From: Crotophaga sulcirostris
Lineage: Eukaryota; Chordata; Aves; Cuculiformes; Crotophagidae
NCBI GenBank assembly: GCA_013397455.1
Contig: VYZB01000121.1
Location: 310,001 to 374,000 of the forward strand
Reading direction: 5' to 3'
DNA length: 64,000 bases
Shown here one piece after another: positions 14,601 through 27,167 of this stretch. The notes below the pieces were generated by a model that had not been told where the DNA came from, searched no databases, and worked only from the letters and a program-made list of their open reading frames with translations. How positions within the stretch are numbered: the first letter of the stretch is position 1; each line of letters starts with the position of its first letter. Position numbers and translations under genes: made by a program.

Positions 14601-14903
14601 ATAATGTATCTTTTTATAGAATTATTCACCCACTCAGAAGAAAACAATTCACTAACATGGAGTTTAAAATATATCACAAAATTCACGCTTCTTGCTGAAC
14701 GAATTTAGCTCAACACATCCCCTGCATTAATAAATGTAACACATGGAAGTAGATCTGAAAGATTTTAAGATTGTATAGTCTGAAAATGTGTGCATTTAAC
14801 CCTGTGCTATCAGAGATCCGACAAAATCCGTAATGGGTTTGGGAAGATTTCATTAGCCAATTGGCAACAGGTAGGCTAAGAGCTGCCGTCGAACAAGTAA
14901 TCC
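11700..14903. other. unique noncoding DNA
   Basis: No recognisable gene or element. The block 13820-14440 is richer in C, G and CpG than its neighbours and contains a minus-strand AATAAA (plus strand TTTATT, 14096-14101), but I could not find paired LTR ends or target duplications. Open frames are short. Confidence 0.6.
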
Positions 14904-15123
14904 AGTAACTAGACATTCGGAAAAAATTCTTTACAGAAAAGGTGGTCAGGCACTGGCACAGCTGCCCAGGGAGGTGGTTGAGTCACCATCTCTGGAGGTA
15001 TTTAAAACATGGGTAGATGAGTTCCTCAGGGACATGGTTTAGTAATTAGACAGGTACGATTGGACTCGATGCTCTCAGAGGTCTTTTCCAACCGGATGAT
15101 TTTATGGTTCTATGATTCTATGA
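14904..15123 (+). mobile_element. CR1 LINE 3' end (ATTCTATG class)
   Basis: A 5'-truncated CR1. It starts in the last ~45 codons of ORF2 ([13 protein letters not shown] is readable), passes through CACAGCTGCCCAGGGAGG and the ACATGGTTTAG terminal stop, then a short 3' UTR and the tail TTCTATGATTCTATGA. The C-terminal frame is broken: CACAGCTGCCC lacks one G of the CACAGGCTGCCC found in typical CR1. The same lesion occurs in the nested copy at 52.35-52.55 kb, so these two share a subfamily. Confidence 0.95.
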
Positions 15124-18100
15124 ACTACAGGTCCTTGTGTCGGTAATGTGACAAAGTTCTCTAACTCTGACTAAGAGATGGAAATGAACACTAGTTTCCT
15201 TACTGAAGATCTGGGTTTCTTTGTGTAAGACATAACCTTTCTGAAATTACAGAAGTCTGAACTCAAGTCTCTCCTTGTTCATCTTCAGCTCCATGTGGTT
15301 ATGGATGTCCATTGTGACAGATATCGTAGCACTTGTCCGGTACCTCCCCTGAGCAATGCCACCACCAAAATGCTCCCGGGCTAAGGTGGGAGCCAAAGTC
15401 CTAGTTCTAAGTTGTTTTTTGAAGAACTGTCATGAGCAGAAACATGCAAAAGTATTTATGCTTTTAACTCCTGCTTCCCAGAAGGGCCACATGTTTCAGT
15501 AGCTTGTTTCGTGTAATGGTCTTTATCTACTAGACAACTTGAACAAGGTTTTAATCTACCCAAATCCTGAAGCCTGTGACAGAGTATCTCAACGTCTGCA
15601 CCACATAAAAATGCCGAGAACAAATTCCTTCCTCATATAATGAAGAAAATGCACTCAATCAAAAGAATAAACAACTTCCAATGCTTGTCAAGCTGTCTCT
15701 ATACAGGTCCCAGTTCTGAAAATATTGGCTTGTAGGAAGAAGCCTTAGTCCCTTAATGAGCTGTTTATCCCCAGTGGAGCCAGTGAGGTAGGAAACGTCT
15801 TCTGAAGGATCAGTTCTCCGTGAGCACATAGCAGGGAAGAGGCAGCAATAAACTATGACTGTTCTGATGAATTCACACTTTCTGGGACTTTTACTGGGCT
15901 GTAACACATAAAACTCATACTGTGCTTACTTGTAGAACCTCCCTGGAACCAGCATTTTTTGGAGATTATGAAGTACTTGGATAACATAACTTTCCTTCTT
16001 TTTTTTTTTTCCCTTTTTTTCTCTTATGAACCAGAAATCATCTATATTCTTTCTGCAACTAAAAGCAGGTCACCAGGCTCCAATGTGAGAGAACTTGTGG
16101 CTGTAAGCATTGTTACTGACTCTGCATCTGATAGTGGAAACAAAAACAATTGGCATCAATCCTTCTCTCTAAGCCTAAACATGAGTAGTTTTTGTCTTTA
16201 TTTACAAGCAATTGAAAACTGTTCCACTCAAGTTGTACTCAAACACGATTAGAAATTACAGTGTAGATCTGCTGAGATATATTTATATTTTTGTTCATTT
16301 TTTTCTCCTTTTTTTATGTATTATGAATGCCACTTGATTTTTGAGAAGAAAACAAGAATCCTGCCAAACCTCCAGGTAATCACTAGCGCTCACATCATAC
16401 GCAGTCACGTTAATCATAAATGTCACGTTGCTCAGAGCTACAGATCTGTTACCTGATATATGTACAGCTAAATGAAAAAAACAACCAGACGTTGAACAAG
16501 AAGTGCATATGCTTTATCATACGCCTCAGTGGTGAGGTCATTTATAGCAATTTCTTCTCAGGCCAAATTTTAGCATAAGTAAAATAACATTCTTTCTTCT
16601 TTGTATATTTGGATTAGAATATATGTATTTTTACTAAAAAAAAGTTCAGTGAACAGACAATTAACCTCCTAGTAGGTATGATTCATGACTATGCTTTAAG
16701 AAGAGGTGATACTTTTCAGGCACAAATAAAAACACCCTTTAAGAAAAAATCCATAGAACAGATTATTTTTCTGCAAAAGAATTACAGTGGCTGCTTTTTT
16801 AAAGACAGGTTGTATTTCACAGGAGCAGGCCCAATCAGAAAGGGCAGCAACCAAGTCATCCCTTGCATCACCTGCATGGGGACCTAGAAATAGGATATTG
16901 AAGTGACATGGTTCCTTGCAAAGGCCTCTACCACCCTCAACATCCATCAAAGACTAAATCTTTGTTCTGGGAGACAGGGGAAGGAGAAGTTTAAACTCAT
17001 AGTCTACAATAAAGAACGCCAGTAACGTATTTACAAAGAGGTAAGATAACCATCAAGTAAGGATATATATCTTGGTAAATCCTACAATCATTATAGCTTT
17101 AAGTGGAATTTCCATTACAAAAGACTAGAGAAAAGGAAACAAAAGTTATATGTTCAAGAAGTATTTATGCTGGACTGGTCAGAAAGGAGACAAAGACATA
17201 TTTGGGTTTTTTCACTTGAATAGTTTTCAACATAAAAGAAAAATAAAAAATAAAAAAATGTTTTTTAAGATGAACAGATGAGAGAGAATTTCTGGAAAAA
17301 AAAGAGGATTGTGTATTTCTGACTAGTTCAAATTTGCATGCTGGGAATCCGACACTGGTCTTTGTGAGATTTGATGAGATCTTTGACTCATTTGCACTTA
17401 ACCTGCATCTATGGGTCAGTTTATTAAAGAACTATCTAGATAAATTCACTAGGTTAGGCGTCTAAATACTCTAAAGTTTAAATACACAGGATATTGGCAC
17501 TGAGTGCTTTGAATTGCAAAAATTTCCATCCCTTTCTGACAAGGAATCAAACTTAAAGCATTTTATCCAGGTAGGTAATTGCATGCAGGGGTTTTATCAT
17601 ATTTATTTTAATGCTATATTCAATTTGGAGACATCTTAGTGGCATATTAAGCAAGGGGTTGAAATAACCTGAAAGCAGTAATACAAGTCCTTGTGCACTG
17701 AAGTCAAACCCAGGTCAGATTTTGCTCTCACTTAAATTTGACCTTGGATACCATTTATAAATATGAAATATCTTTTCCTAAATAAGTTCTATACAACACA
17801 TTTTTCTGTTTCATATTTTCTTTTGTGCTACTGCACAGAAAAAAGTCTTGGTTTAGACATGTTCCGTGCCTTCAGTTAACTGAAATTGAAATTGTTGCTT
17901 AAATTGTGTCTGTTGAGGAGTCCATCTCCAATTATATTTTCTATTTATTCAATGGAATAAAGATCAGCCTCATCTGGGAAAATACCATGTGTGTGTTTTG
18001 CCTATCTGCATCCTGAGGTAAGAACGCAAGGGTGTTCTGTAGCTGAATGGGATGCATTTAAGGTTGAAAGAAAGCATAAGAAGAAATATGCCGTCTATGT

Positions 18101-18572
18101 ACAGGTCTCCAGATAGCTGCACAAAAATGGACACGTAAGAGTTGGGGAGACTACTGAGGCAAATTAAATTCCCAGTTCAACTGCTGTTAAAAGGCATCAG
18201 GCTGAGATGAGGACCCCAAATCAGAAAATAGACTTATTTTCTATTTACAGACCTGGACAATGACCTCTCGTATCCTTTTGGTGCATAACGTACTGATGTA
18301 AATCCCTGTCGCTACAGGGACAGTAGAAACAGGGGAAAGAATTGGATTCTCAGGCTCAAATGAGGTGAGATGGTCTTCCAAAAGAGCTTCCAGTTGCACC
18401 ACGACTCAACTTGAAGTGGTCCTCACTTGGATAAAAGGTGTTGCATCTTACTTGTATACCTATGATACTGAAACATATGTGGTATCGTCTATTTACTGAA
18501 AAAAGATTGCTTTATTTGACTTTAAAATAACTAGTATTTCTCAAAAAGCTATATTCTTCTTGCTTCTCAAAC
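15124..18572. other. unique AT-rich noncoding DNA
   Basis: No recognisable gene or element. T-rich runs occur near 16000-16022. A short hairpin, TCCCTGT (18303-18309) with ACAGGGA (18314-18320), has a 4-nt loop. Open frames are short and unrecognised. Confidence 0.65.
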
Positions 18573-18578
18573 TAAAAG
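18573..18578. repeat. target-site duplication, left copy (TAAAAG)
   Basis: The six bases TAAAAG directly abut the TG start of the solo LTR and are repeated exactly at 18943-18948 on its other side. Confidence 0.85.
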
Positions 18579-18942
18579 TGTAGTAAGAAGAGTCCCGGAG
18601 TCAAGGATCAGTCCTCCTAGAGGCATGGTCAAAGCTCCTTTATTCTATTTCCATGCTACTTTATCTAGCGTTTTTCCGAGAGTACATGTGTCCACAAAAC
18701 CTGCAAGCCACAGGTGATTCCATTCTCCATCCTCTCACAATTTGTCCATGCGAACAATTAACATCATTCATCTGTAGTTCATCCCGTCGCTTCTCCCCGC
18801 TGCTTCTTCCGTCTCCTGCCCCTGTCTCCGCTGCTGCCTTATCACTTTGCTTTCTCTTCTCAAACCTCCACCGCATGCCTGAAATACCTCCAAGCCTGGC
18901 TGGTTCAAGGGCAAACAGCCTTCTCACAGAAACCCTTCTACA
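18579..18942 (-). mobile_element. solo LTR of an endogenous retrovirus (ERVK-like, class II)
   Basis: This 364-bp element begins TGTAG and ends CTACA on the plus strand, giving the TG...CA inverted termini of an LTR (TGTAG/CTACA exact). It is flanked by the 6-bp direct repeat TAAAAG. A minus-strand AATAAA lies at 18639-18644 with about 60 bp to the LTR end, giving U3 upstream, R around the poly(A) site and a short U5, so the LTR is oriented on the minus strand. A 6-bp duplication fits alpha/beta-type (class II, ERVK-like) elements. No gag, pol or env sequence is nearby, so internal sequence was lost by LTR-LTR recombination. The intact duplication suggests moderate or young age. Family name unknown. 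Confidence 0.85.
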
Positions 18943-18948
18943 TAAAAG
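18943..18948. repeat. target-site duplication, right copy (TAAAAG)
   Basis: Exact repeat of 18573-18578, directly after the CA end of the solo LTR. Confidence 0.85.
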
Positions 18949-20215
18949 AATCATTATTATCCTCAATATTGCAGAGTATTGAAATACTTAATTCTCAGAA
19001 AATTTGAGGAATTAGTTAATGTACCTGACACTAATTTTGCTCACTATCTTCAAATATCATCATCTCTACAATACACTCCATTTTAAATGTTAAATTAACT
19101 TCATACATGTTCTTTTAACTGATCATTTGTTCCATTTTTAAAGCTCCAATTGCAGCAGTTGATCAGGGCAGATGGGAACTTCTGCATCCCACATCGCAGA
19201 ATACAACTTTTAATTCAGAGATATTCCAGGATGTGTTTTGCAATGAGGGTATCATAAATGGTGTAGGTGATGTGGTGAACTAGAGTACCTAATACTTATG
19301 TGCTGCAGATGGTCCTCCCTTTTAAAACAAAATCTCTCTCTTTTTTTTTTTTTTTTTTCCGCAATCCCTCTTTCTTTTTCATTAGTTGGACCTCCCCACT
19401 TCGCTTGGGCAAACCTTTGAAGTTCAAAGTCTGTCACATTCTGTGTGTCAGACATATGATCGGTGGGACAAGAGGGGTTTTAACTTCAAAGGCCAGTCCA
19501 AGGAAAGACTGGCTGGGGCAAAACAAGAGACATCCAGAAGAAAAAACCTCCTTCTCCCCAAGGGGGACAGGAAGCTTTCCAAGGGAGCACTTTCTCTCAG
19601 CTCTTTTTAGTCCATAGGCAGAAAAACTATATCCAAAGAAATATCAGTGAAAATGAAGGTTCAGACAAAAATTTATGGTAAGTGATACTGTTTAAACTGT
19701 AATTTTGTACAGCCTTACCAAATGTTTCAGGTTCTGTAATTCTTATGCATATGCAACTTGCCAGAAAACAAAATGAAAGGAAAAATCAGATTAAAACTCT
19801 AAGACCAGATCTTGTGAAGTGAAATTCTTGAATCTTTCCTTGGAAATTAGGACACGCTGTATTAATCTTATTCAAAGAACGTGAACTTTACTATGTTATG
19901 TGAAAAGTGATGCTTACAGAGCAACAAATAAATGAAGAGTGGGTGTGAACCCACAAAGAGAACTAGATAGGTAATTCTTGTGCTGATATACTTATTCTTC
20001 ATTTTTGACTCTCTTTGTGAACAAATCAGTTCAGCAGTGGTAGGCTGCAAAACTACTTGGGATTGCCACACTCATTTTATGTATTTGATCCACAGACCAA
20101 GAAGTAAGAAGCTCATGGACATGTTCTCCCTCTAAACTTCAATTCATCTTTCCTCAAAACATTGTAGTCAATGTGCCTGTAAGGAGCTTCAAAAGCCTGA
20201 ACCATTCTCATATTT
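18949..20215. other. unique noncoding DNA with poly(T) run
   Basis: No recognisable gene. An 18-T run lies at 19341-19358. A perfect palindrome, CTTTGAA-G-TTCAAAG, lies at 19415-19429. Overlapping open frames around 19300-19617 are not recognised. Confidence 0.6.
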
Positions 20216-20740
20216 ACTGTGTGCAGTTCTGGGCCCCTCAGTTTGGAAAGGATGTCAAGATACTGGAGGGTGTCCAGAGGAGAGCAACGAAGATGGTGAA
20301 GGGTTTGGAGCCCAAGCTCTACGAGGAGCAACTGAGGGAGCTGGGGCTGTTTAGCCTGGAGAAGAGGAGGCTCAGGGGTGACCTTATTGCTCTCTACAAC
20401 TGCCTAAAACGAGGTTGTAGTCAGGCAGGGGTTGGTCTCTTCTCTCAGGTCACCAGTGACAGAACAAGAGGACACATGGACTCAGGCTTGGTCGGGGGAG
20501 GTTTGGGCTTGATATTAGGAAAAATTTCTTCACTGAAAGGGTGATTGGCCACTGGAATGCGCTGCCCAGGGAGATGGTGGAGTCACCAGCCCTGGAGGTG
20601 TTTAAAAGGAGATTGAATGAAGCACTCAGTGTCATGGTTTAGATGATGGGTTGGTGCTAGTGTTGGGTTATAGGTTGGACTTGATGATCTCAGAGGTCCT
20701 TCCCAACCTTGTATTACTGTGATACGGTGATACTGTGATA
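20216..20740 (+). mobile_element. CR1 LINE 3' end, 525 bp (TACTGTGA class)
   Basis: A 5'-truncated CR1 that keeps the C-terminal third of ORF2, the 3' UTR and the tail. It opens at GTGCAGTTCTGGGCCCCTCA (just inside 20221) and runs through the terminal stop TAG at 20640-20642, then CTTGATGATCTCAGAGG and the tail TATTACTGTGATACGGTGATACTGTGATA region ending at 20740. Body and tail match the copies at 3.7, 41.4 and 55.3 kb. Insertion is on the plus strand and no clear target duplication is seen, as usual for CR1. Confidence 0.97.
20218..20642 (+). pseudogene. CR1 ORF2 C-terminal remnant, frameshifted
   Basis: This is the end of the CR1 ORF2 polyprotein (endonuclease plus reverse transcriptase); only the region downstream of the reverse-transcriptase core is present. 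The first part reads [20 protein letters not shown], then [19 protein letters not shown], then [14 protein letters not shown] and [14 protein letters not shown]. At about 20471-20477 a two-base CA duplication (GGACACATGG against GGACATGG in the 41.5-kb copy) shifts the frame. The rest of the normal C terminus continues in another frame ([19 protein letters not shown]) to TAG 20640-20642. Endonuclease and catalytic motifs are missing through 5' truncation, so it is dead. Confidence 0.93.
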
Positions 20741-23700
20741 TTTACCTGTACCACTCCAGCTGGAGAGGTGTGGTTTGTACTTCACTGCAGAGAAGAGCCT
20801 ATACAAGATCATGAAAATTAATTCCACTAATCTTTAAGAATTCATATGACTTCTCAACTACTTCTATGGACCATTTAACCCATCTTTATATTAAGGTGAA
20901 TGTCCTATCAGGAACGCTAGCTTGCAGAACTTGATATATGAACTTTGCACGAAGGAACAGCTTAATCTGATTCTCAGCTTGCATCCTTTGGCAAATTCAC
21001 AGTGCTATGACACCAGTGCTGATTTAGGCTGCTGTGAAATGTTGAAAGTTGTGCTTAGGTTTTCTCAAATTCATTTAGTTTCCACTTCATTCATCCTCTT
21101 TTTTTTTTCTCTCTACCACTTAGAAATGAGTCCAAAGTAAATGGCTTATTTGACATTGGTTATTGGGTGGTACGAAATGTCATGTACAGTTCCTACACCT
21201 GCTCAGTCTCCATTCACTTATGCTATTGCCATACTTTGACAAGTTTTTTAGCTCACAAAGACTCAGAGCCACAGTCTATGACTCAGCTAGATATGATTCA
21301 GCACACATAGTGACCACAGCATGTGCAAATGTGAAAATGTATCAAAGCTGCTAAAAATATTTCATTATTTTGAGAAAAGATTTGTGGATTTTTGATGAGT
21401 CAGTCCTAAGAAAGGGATGCCAGTAAAAATTTTAAAATCAACATAATTAAACACATCCTGATTTCTAATTGCAGCTAATGATAATAGAAGGAGACTTTGG
21501 TGGGATTCCGATCAAACTTTACGTCTGAGTTCGTATTTCCTCCATCTTATCAACATTACTAAATTGTCTCCCTTACTTTTCATTTTTCCTGATTTGGTTA
21601 CATCATTGATGCTTTCACGAAAAGCCCTAAGACTGACTGTAAATGCGTTTTCTTTTCCTTCCACCTACCTTCTGCCCACCTTTCAGCCTATTGAGTCTAT
21701 TAACCCAGTCTATAAACCCTGCAGGTATATTTGGGTGTGCAGGGTTCTGAGTGCTATAGAGGCTTCTCCAGCCATGCTTGAGGTAGCCTTTACAGTGTTG
21801 CAATCTGTAGGACTAACACATATCTTTAATGTGGCCTAAGGACTGCTTTTAGCACTGATTAATCTGTGTGCCCAATCAGTGTATCCGTGGCTTGGAAATT
21901 ACAAGTTTCAGGCCAGTTGCTTACACGTCTTCACTTCCAATACAGAGTTCAGTTGCCAGTAATGAATGACCGGTACTTCAGAAACCTTTTAGTATTTTAG
22001 TGAAGTGCTCTACATGGAGCACTGTTTCAAGAGTAACTCTGTTGTACTTTTGGGTTAGTGTGTGTTTCCTCTGTTAATATTTTTAGTTTGTCAGCTCAAT
22101 GCTTTTAGAGGATCACACAGAAGTGTTTTCAGTGCGGAAGCTTTACCATTTCAGTATTTTTTAAGTTGCTGTGGCTATTGTAACTTTTGCATATTTCCAC
22201 ATATCTATTGAACCAGCTTTGCATGTAAATGGAAAAAAAAAATTCAGTGCTGACAGTCACCAGTATCATTGCTTTCTTCTACTACTCTGAAATACACATG
22301 TGCTCAGGATTACAAGAGAGCAAGGTTCTGAAAAACATTCTTTCATTGTATTAGTAAGGGAAAAGGCTTTGGTTTTTTTTTTAAAAAAAATCACATTAAA
22401 ACACGTAGTGAGTCAACTTTGTTTTGGAGGCATTTATTTCTGTAACAATTCAACAGTCGTGAAATTTCTGTGGGTAGAAGTAGCTGGTTCTAAATATAAA
22501 CCCACAACAAGTATTCTTGTCTTACTGAACTTATTATAGCTGTGTTCTTACTGTTGCTACCAGCCTTGATTTCTTGGATTTTTTTTTCAACAATAAGAAG
22601 TAATGAAATGTGCACATTCTGTTGAGGTAAGAATTTCAAGAAAATGACAAAAACATGAAAACTCAGTTCTGTGATGTACCTGGAGTCTTAGTAAGACTGT
22701 GATTTGTACTTATGTAATTTTTTTCTCCATCACAAATGAATTTTGATAAACCAACTGCCTTTTTTAGCAGTTTTCATTGTGCTGTGATTGCGAATTTTAG
22801 TATATCTGAAATCTTCTCTGCTTGATGTAGCACAGTAAAGAAGCTGTTAAAAATGTATGCTCGAATTCAAGACCCTAATACCCCCTATAAATAAAGGAAT
22901 ATCAAATAATTATTTTTTTTGTAGATCAGTAGTAGCACAGTAGCAGAAAAAGGAGACACCTTAGCACCTGTTAATTCTCTGTCAGAGGTATTTGAGTTTC
23001 CCTAAGTAGGTGTGCAGTGCTATTTGCTTTGAGAATACTTGGGAAATACTTACAAAATATCACAAAAACTTATGCTCGATGGAAAAGTATGAATTTATGA
23101 AAGAGATTTTTTGTATTGGAGATCAGCAGAATCTAAACCCAGAACATCACTGCAGTGGATGACACTCCGACTTATCAGTTAGTAAGTTTGAAGGGTTTAT
23201 TGAAACAGCTGGCAAATCAGCAGGAAAATGCTGATTTAGAAAAACTATTATTTTTCCAGAGAATCAGACCTATTTAGCAGCACTGTTAGAGATGAAGACA
23301 AAAACTTAACTAAAATATCATTGAGGTTTGTGCAGAAATTGAGCAAATCATCAGTTCTGACTTCAATCTGCCCACAGACAGAGGTGTCTCTTCTTCTAAT
23401 GAATCACATGTGGTTCACTATTGGAGGACAGGACCCTTATGTATCTTTACACACAGCATCTAATGTGTGCACTTGAACTACTCTAGTGCAGTTCATTCAG
23501 AAAAAGACATCTCAAATAATTCCAGTATATGTAGCTTAAAAAAATATTTACATTTTTATAGGTTTATATAGATTTATATAGATTTATATAAATTTAGCTT
23601 GCAGTAACATGAGACATTTTTAAAATATTTGTTGCACAGGTTTTTCCTAATGTCCATAAGTCTTAACGGAGGGCAGGTAAAGCTTAGAATTAACTTAAAT

Positions 23701-25660
23701 ATTTGCATACTTCTAAGGACAAACATGAATTAGGTGAGTTTCACCAAATCTGGCAGTTTTACAGTTCTGTGGATCTTTGACTCGGGGTTGGAGGAATGGA
23801 TTATTTTCATGTTATGCTCTATTTGATCCTAATTTGTTTATTCTTGTGCTGGGTCTCAACAATATCCCACTCAGAAATACCAAGGGATCCTTTTGTTCTT
23901 TTTCCTTTTTCTTCCTAATCAAACTTAGAGAACAGCTCAAAGACCCACATCTGCAACCTGGGAATGCAATATTTTGGAACTGATAATATTATTAAATATA
24001 TTCTATTGCAAATTTTTAAAAGATCTTTAACTATACCTCAACATCCACATTAGGGATCATGATTTGATTTCTTATATGAATAGAAAAAAGGTTTCAATCG
24101 TCAACATTTTACTAATTCATCAGCATGGTCTGAAGCACTTGAACTTTTGGTCTTCTATACCAAAGGAGATATTACTACTTTTACTACTGTTGCCATCATA
24201 TTAAGTTGCCATCCTCCAACAGGATATTTAAAGATACACATTGAAAGTAGACACACATTGTACAGTATTTCTCTGTAAAGTGGGTACTGAGACCTGCAAC
24301 CAGATCTACAAAAGGATTTTGGTAGCTGAAGTCAACTTGCAATGAGTTTCTAAAGTTGCAAAGCAAAATCTTTCACCACACTACCAAAATCTATAAATGC
24401 TTTAATTCCACAGGTATCTAAGATTTAAGCCAGAATTCTTCTTACGTCTAAATCTTTTTTTGTCTTCTGCATGTAGAAGTTTTGAGTTAATAGGTAGAGC
24501 TGAAGTGTTGATCTGAAGCCTACTAAGCCTGATTATAGACTTATGGAAACGTAAGGTGAGAAGGCACCTCAGGAGTTAAACCAGCTTAGGGTAAGGAAGG
24601 TTTCTATTCTGTTTCTTCTGATACAGCTTCTTTTCTATGTCAGAACACCTCCAGCATACAGGCACTAGAATAGTGTCCACAGAGTCACATATTAGCCTGT
24701 CTTACTTTATTCTGGGGAGCCGCCTTTAACGACGGTTTCAGCTGGAGTAGATTCAACTGTACATTTCTGGGACTTTCTTAGCCAACAAAATATATCTTAT
24801 TCTCTTGAGAGCTCAAGCCTACTCTGCTCCCTTCCTCTGCAGACCAGCATTAGAAATTCACTGAGTCTGAAAGAGGGTGAACATGTTGCACTGTAAGCTT
24901 CATGGCTGATCACTCCACAACGTGAAAAGGACTTGTTTAAATTTGGACCTCCATCAAAGGTGAAAGCCTGGGACTAATTATAAAAAAACATACAGAAATA
25001 ATTTCTTTTTCAGCTTCTGATGGCAAAAGCTTATTTTCTATAGCAGGAGTGAACACTAAGGATGTTGAGGGAACAAATTAAAGGAGAAAGGTGAAAGTAT
25101 TGCTTGAAATACTTTGTGATACGTGTGTATGAGTGTACACACAGATGCGTGTATAACTGATAAATATCACAACAGCATGTTTGATACGAGTACAGCCCTC
25201 CCAGTTTCAAAAGGGAGCATGTAGGCTCTCCATTTTCCTCCTCCTTCTACACATAGCCTATTTTGCAGATTAATTCAGACACAAGTCCTGTGCTCTTCTC
25301 AGCATATGGTCCTTGATGATTATTGCTCCTGGCACATGAGAGGCAAAGGGAGAAGAACTTATTGCAGCTTTTCCCTTCCCAGAATACTGTACGCGTGCTT
25401 GTCACAAGTGGTTGAATGAGGTTACTGCCTTTTGGGTTGTCATAATGACTTCTTGAAATGTTTTAAAATTCGTTTTGCATGTATTGCTTTCTAATGAACG
25501 CATGTCACGCATTGGAAAGGAAGCAATAAATAGAACACGAATGGTAATTAATAGCAAATTGTTAGTCAAATTAGTAGATTTTGGAAAAGGCTGTACCCTT
25601 TCTTTTATAAGCATGTATTGAGCCCCCCATAACTTTGATTGTACATTTGAAAGTACACCA
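20741..25660. other. unique AT-rich noncoding DNA
   Basis: No recognisable gene or mobile element apart from the small 10-bp repeat at 23561-23590. A segment around 24535-24600 faintly resembles very old CR1 3' sequence but is too decayed to call. Open frames are short. Confidence 0.65.
23561..23590. repeat. 10-bp tandem repeat (AGATTTATAT), 3 copies
   Basis: AGGTTTATAT, AGATTTATAT and AGATTTATAT follow one another exactly, with a further partial AAATTTA. Confidence 0.9.
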
Positions 25661-25950
25661 TAATAGCATTCAAGGGGCCTTTTTCAACATGCATTGAAAT
25701 CTTGTTGCCATTTAAAACTAAATCCCCATGGAGTTCATTTGAAATTGTTTTACTTTGATAATGGCTTTATTAATGTGGTCTCAGTGGACTTGAAATGAGA
25801 TTGTTTGACCATTGTAATGTGGTTTTCATAGGCTTGCAGTAAAATAATTTACTCTTGTAATGTGGTTTCCATTAGCTTGCACTAAAATCATTTCCCTCTG
25901 GTAATGGGGTTCTCATGGATATTCACTTCAACTGTTTTGCCCTCAAAATG
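25661..25950. repeat. diverged minisatellite, ~44-bp unit
   Basis: Three neighbouring units start with TAATGTGGT at 25771, 25815 and 25858 (44, 43 and 44 bp). Each then shows a CA(T/G)...G(G/C)CTTG or GACTTG core and an A-rich part ending in TTT(A/G/C)C. A fourth unit starts TAATGGGGTT at 25902. More divergent units precede them: TAAATCCCCATGG at 25719 and TAATAGCATT at 25661, with a 12-bp partial unit at 25759-25770. Units are only moderately alike, so the array is old. It does not resemble a known bird repeat that I can name. Confidence 0.75.
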
Positions 25951-27133
25951 GTACAATGGGCAGCCTTGTGGTAAAGGACTCAGAGTGTAGTGGAGTGGTG
26001 TGGCTGTTGCTAAATGTGCTGTGTCAGACAGGGTCTCTGATACGAAGATAAGACTCAGCAACATATTTTCCCTAGGTTCAGCTGTATTTTTCTTAACTGC
26101 CTTGCTATTTCCCTGGTATTTTCCAGTTCAACTTAATCTGGAGAGTTCTAATTTCATAAATCCCCATCCAAATATTTTTCATGTTTCAATTGCTCCTTGA
26201 TTCTCAAGGAACAGTTACAAGGGACTTAGTCACAGCTAATTTTCCAGCAGAGGTGATTTCCAGGTCAATTGTTTGACACTCTAAGGCAATACCAGGGAGT
26301 TCTGGGCTGTTTGCAAATGGAACAAAATTTTCATTGCTCTCTACAGGGTCATCTTCCACTCATAGATGACAGCGGAGAATAGCTGTGTTCTTTGTTATTC
26401 ATACTGCACCCTGCATACTAAGATTCACAGGAGGGGAATAGAAAAGGGATATACCATTTCTATACGAGTCAGGCATTCTCTCACTGTGGGAAAATTCACA
26501 CTGTTAATTTCAGACAGACATGGAGTGATTTTACACCTTTCAGATACATATAGAGAATATGAGTGCTTAATTTTTCCCTTCCCTCACTCACATATACTTT
26601 TAGTACCTGTCTCACAGTCACTAAAATAAATATTTCTCAGTAGTCTTTTGAAAGGATTTATACCAATAAAGTTCATTTCCTGCTATGAGGACTGACTCTA
26701 TTTCTATCAAAATTAGAAGCCAAGTGAAATTACTCCCATCAATGCCAGAAAACATTCAAGAGATTATGTTAGTGTTCCATCCATTCTGTGGATGCAGGAG
26801 GACTGAGGACTGTCAATCTGGCACATTTCATGAGTAACAAATTCACACACCATTTAGGGGGAAAAAAAAAAAAAAAAAGTAGTGTAATGTTTCACAGTGA
26901 TCTAAGATTTCCAAATAAGGCCAGCACAGTAAAACTTTTAGTTCAAAGTAGATTCAGTAGGATGTCTAGAATTCCAGTGATACTGGCATCTTTTGCTCCA
27001 TTCCTGAATGTTGTGGCTTGCAGTCCAAAAGGATCCAAAACCAGCTGGAAAAAAGTTGCATAACGAACCAGATAATTGTATTTGCATACCTTGTGTTCAT
27101 AAGTGAGAAATAAGAATCTGAGTCCTGAAATGA

Positions 27134-27167
27134 ATATTAAAGACCCTCTTATATTAAAGACCCGCTT
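27134..27167. repeat. 17-bp tandem duplication
   Basis: ATATTAAAGACCCTCTT (27134-27150) is followed directly by the same sequence with one T-to-G change (27151-27167). Confidence 0.9.

Noticed and set aside
24535..24600. Faint likeness to an ancient minus-strand CR1 tail (ATAGACTTATGG...AAGGCACCTCAGGAG)
   Set aside because: Too decayed to separate from chance without alignment to a consensus.
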